Source: an uncultured Prevotellaceae bacterium (GTDB lineage Bacteria; Bacteroidota; Bacteroidia; Bacteroidales; Muribaculaceae). Taken from it: DNA of 6,140 nucleotides. The notes below the pieces were generated by a model. That model did no database searches. It was not told the DNA's origin and saw nothing but the letters and a program-made list of their open reading frames with translations. Location of the stretch: the NCBI GenBank assembly GCA_937896015.1, contig CALBLR010000509.1, positions 1-6,140 on the forward strand. Reading direction: 5' to 3'. The position numbers were made by a program, and so were the translations under genes. Numbering within the stretch: the stretch's first letter is position 1; every line of letters begins with the position of its first letter. Positions 5,942 to 6,140 of the stretch are shown here, in pieces.

Positions 5942-6140
5942 CAAACTTTATTATTAGCCTTGATGCGTTTTGACGATATAAATTCAACCGAATTGCGCGG
6001 ATAAGGCGCGCGGCCGGCAGTTGTTTAGAATGCGTATAAAATAGCAGTTGCGCTAAATGATTATCTTGCGGCCCGTTTGCGGCCCACAGGGTGCTCGTTT
6101 TTGGAAATTTTTAGTTTCTGTTCAAAAATTATTCTACTAT
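5942..6140. other. Noncoding region at the right edge
   Basis: I see no credible reading frame or RNA gene here. The stretch is AT-rich except for a GC patch at about 5993-6018, and it contains a short direct repeat at 6066-6085. An AT-only inverted repeat (AATTTTT 6106-6112, AAAAATT 6124-6130) is too weak to call. It may be the upstream region of the lipoprotein gene, or the flank of a gene beyond the window. Confidence 0.5.
6066..6085. repeat. Tandem-like 9-bp direct repeat, 11-bp period
   Basis: TTGCGGCCC occurs at 6066-6074 and again at 6077-6085, separated by 2 bp. The 11-bp period is close to one helical turn, so two copies of a protein-binding site on one DNA face are possible; chance is also possible. 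Confidence 0.4.

Noticed and set aside
6106..6130. AT-only inverted repeat as a terminator
   Set aside because: Seven A-T pairs with an 11-nt loop are too weak, and such repeats are expected by chance in AT-rich DNA.

Overview
The window looks like a piece of a Bacteroidales chromosome. The evidence is the match of all five proteins to Bacteroidetes families, a lipoprotein with a Bacteroidetes-type signal peptide, promoter -7 boxes of the TAnnTTTG type, and translation starts without clear Shine-Dalgarno sequences. Coding DNA is rather GC-rich for this order. A Muribaculaceae-like or Prevotellaceae-like host is plausible but not proven. No mobile element, tRNA, rRNA or CRISPR array was seen.

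Layout. Bases 2-1003 (+) hold the C-terminal part of peptide chain release factor 3 (prfC), cut by the left edge. An 83-bp gap carries a good Bacteroidetes promoter and an inverted repeat around it. Next come two tightly spaced plus-strand genes. The first (1087-2523) is a two-domain protein: an AmgK-like aminoglycoside-phosphotransferase-fold sugar kinase fused to a RapZ C-terminal domain. The second (2532-3293) is a MurU-like sugar-1-phosphate nucleotidyltransferase. They converge on a minus-strand pair: a lipoprotein resembling DUF4836 proteins (4364-5893) followed 11 bp later by a divergent MenC (o-succinylbenzoate synthase) homologue (3321-4352). The last 247 bp are noncoding, with the promoter of the minus-strand pair and a short direct repeat.

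How the genes fit together. AmgK (anomeric kinase for MurNAc/GlcNAc) plus MurU (MurNAc-1-P uridylyltransferase) is the known cell-wall recycling shortcut that makes UDP-MurNAc without MurA. Here the kinase carries the domain that in E. coli RapZ senses glucosamine-6-phosphate. The sugar-pocket residues are mostly kept while the basic RNA-binding residues are absent. This suggests a kinase with a built-in amino-sugar sensor, and it is the most interesting point of the window. The second is the MenC homologue, in which the residue aligned with the catalytic base Lys133 of E. coli OSBS is serine.
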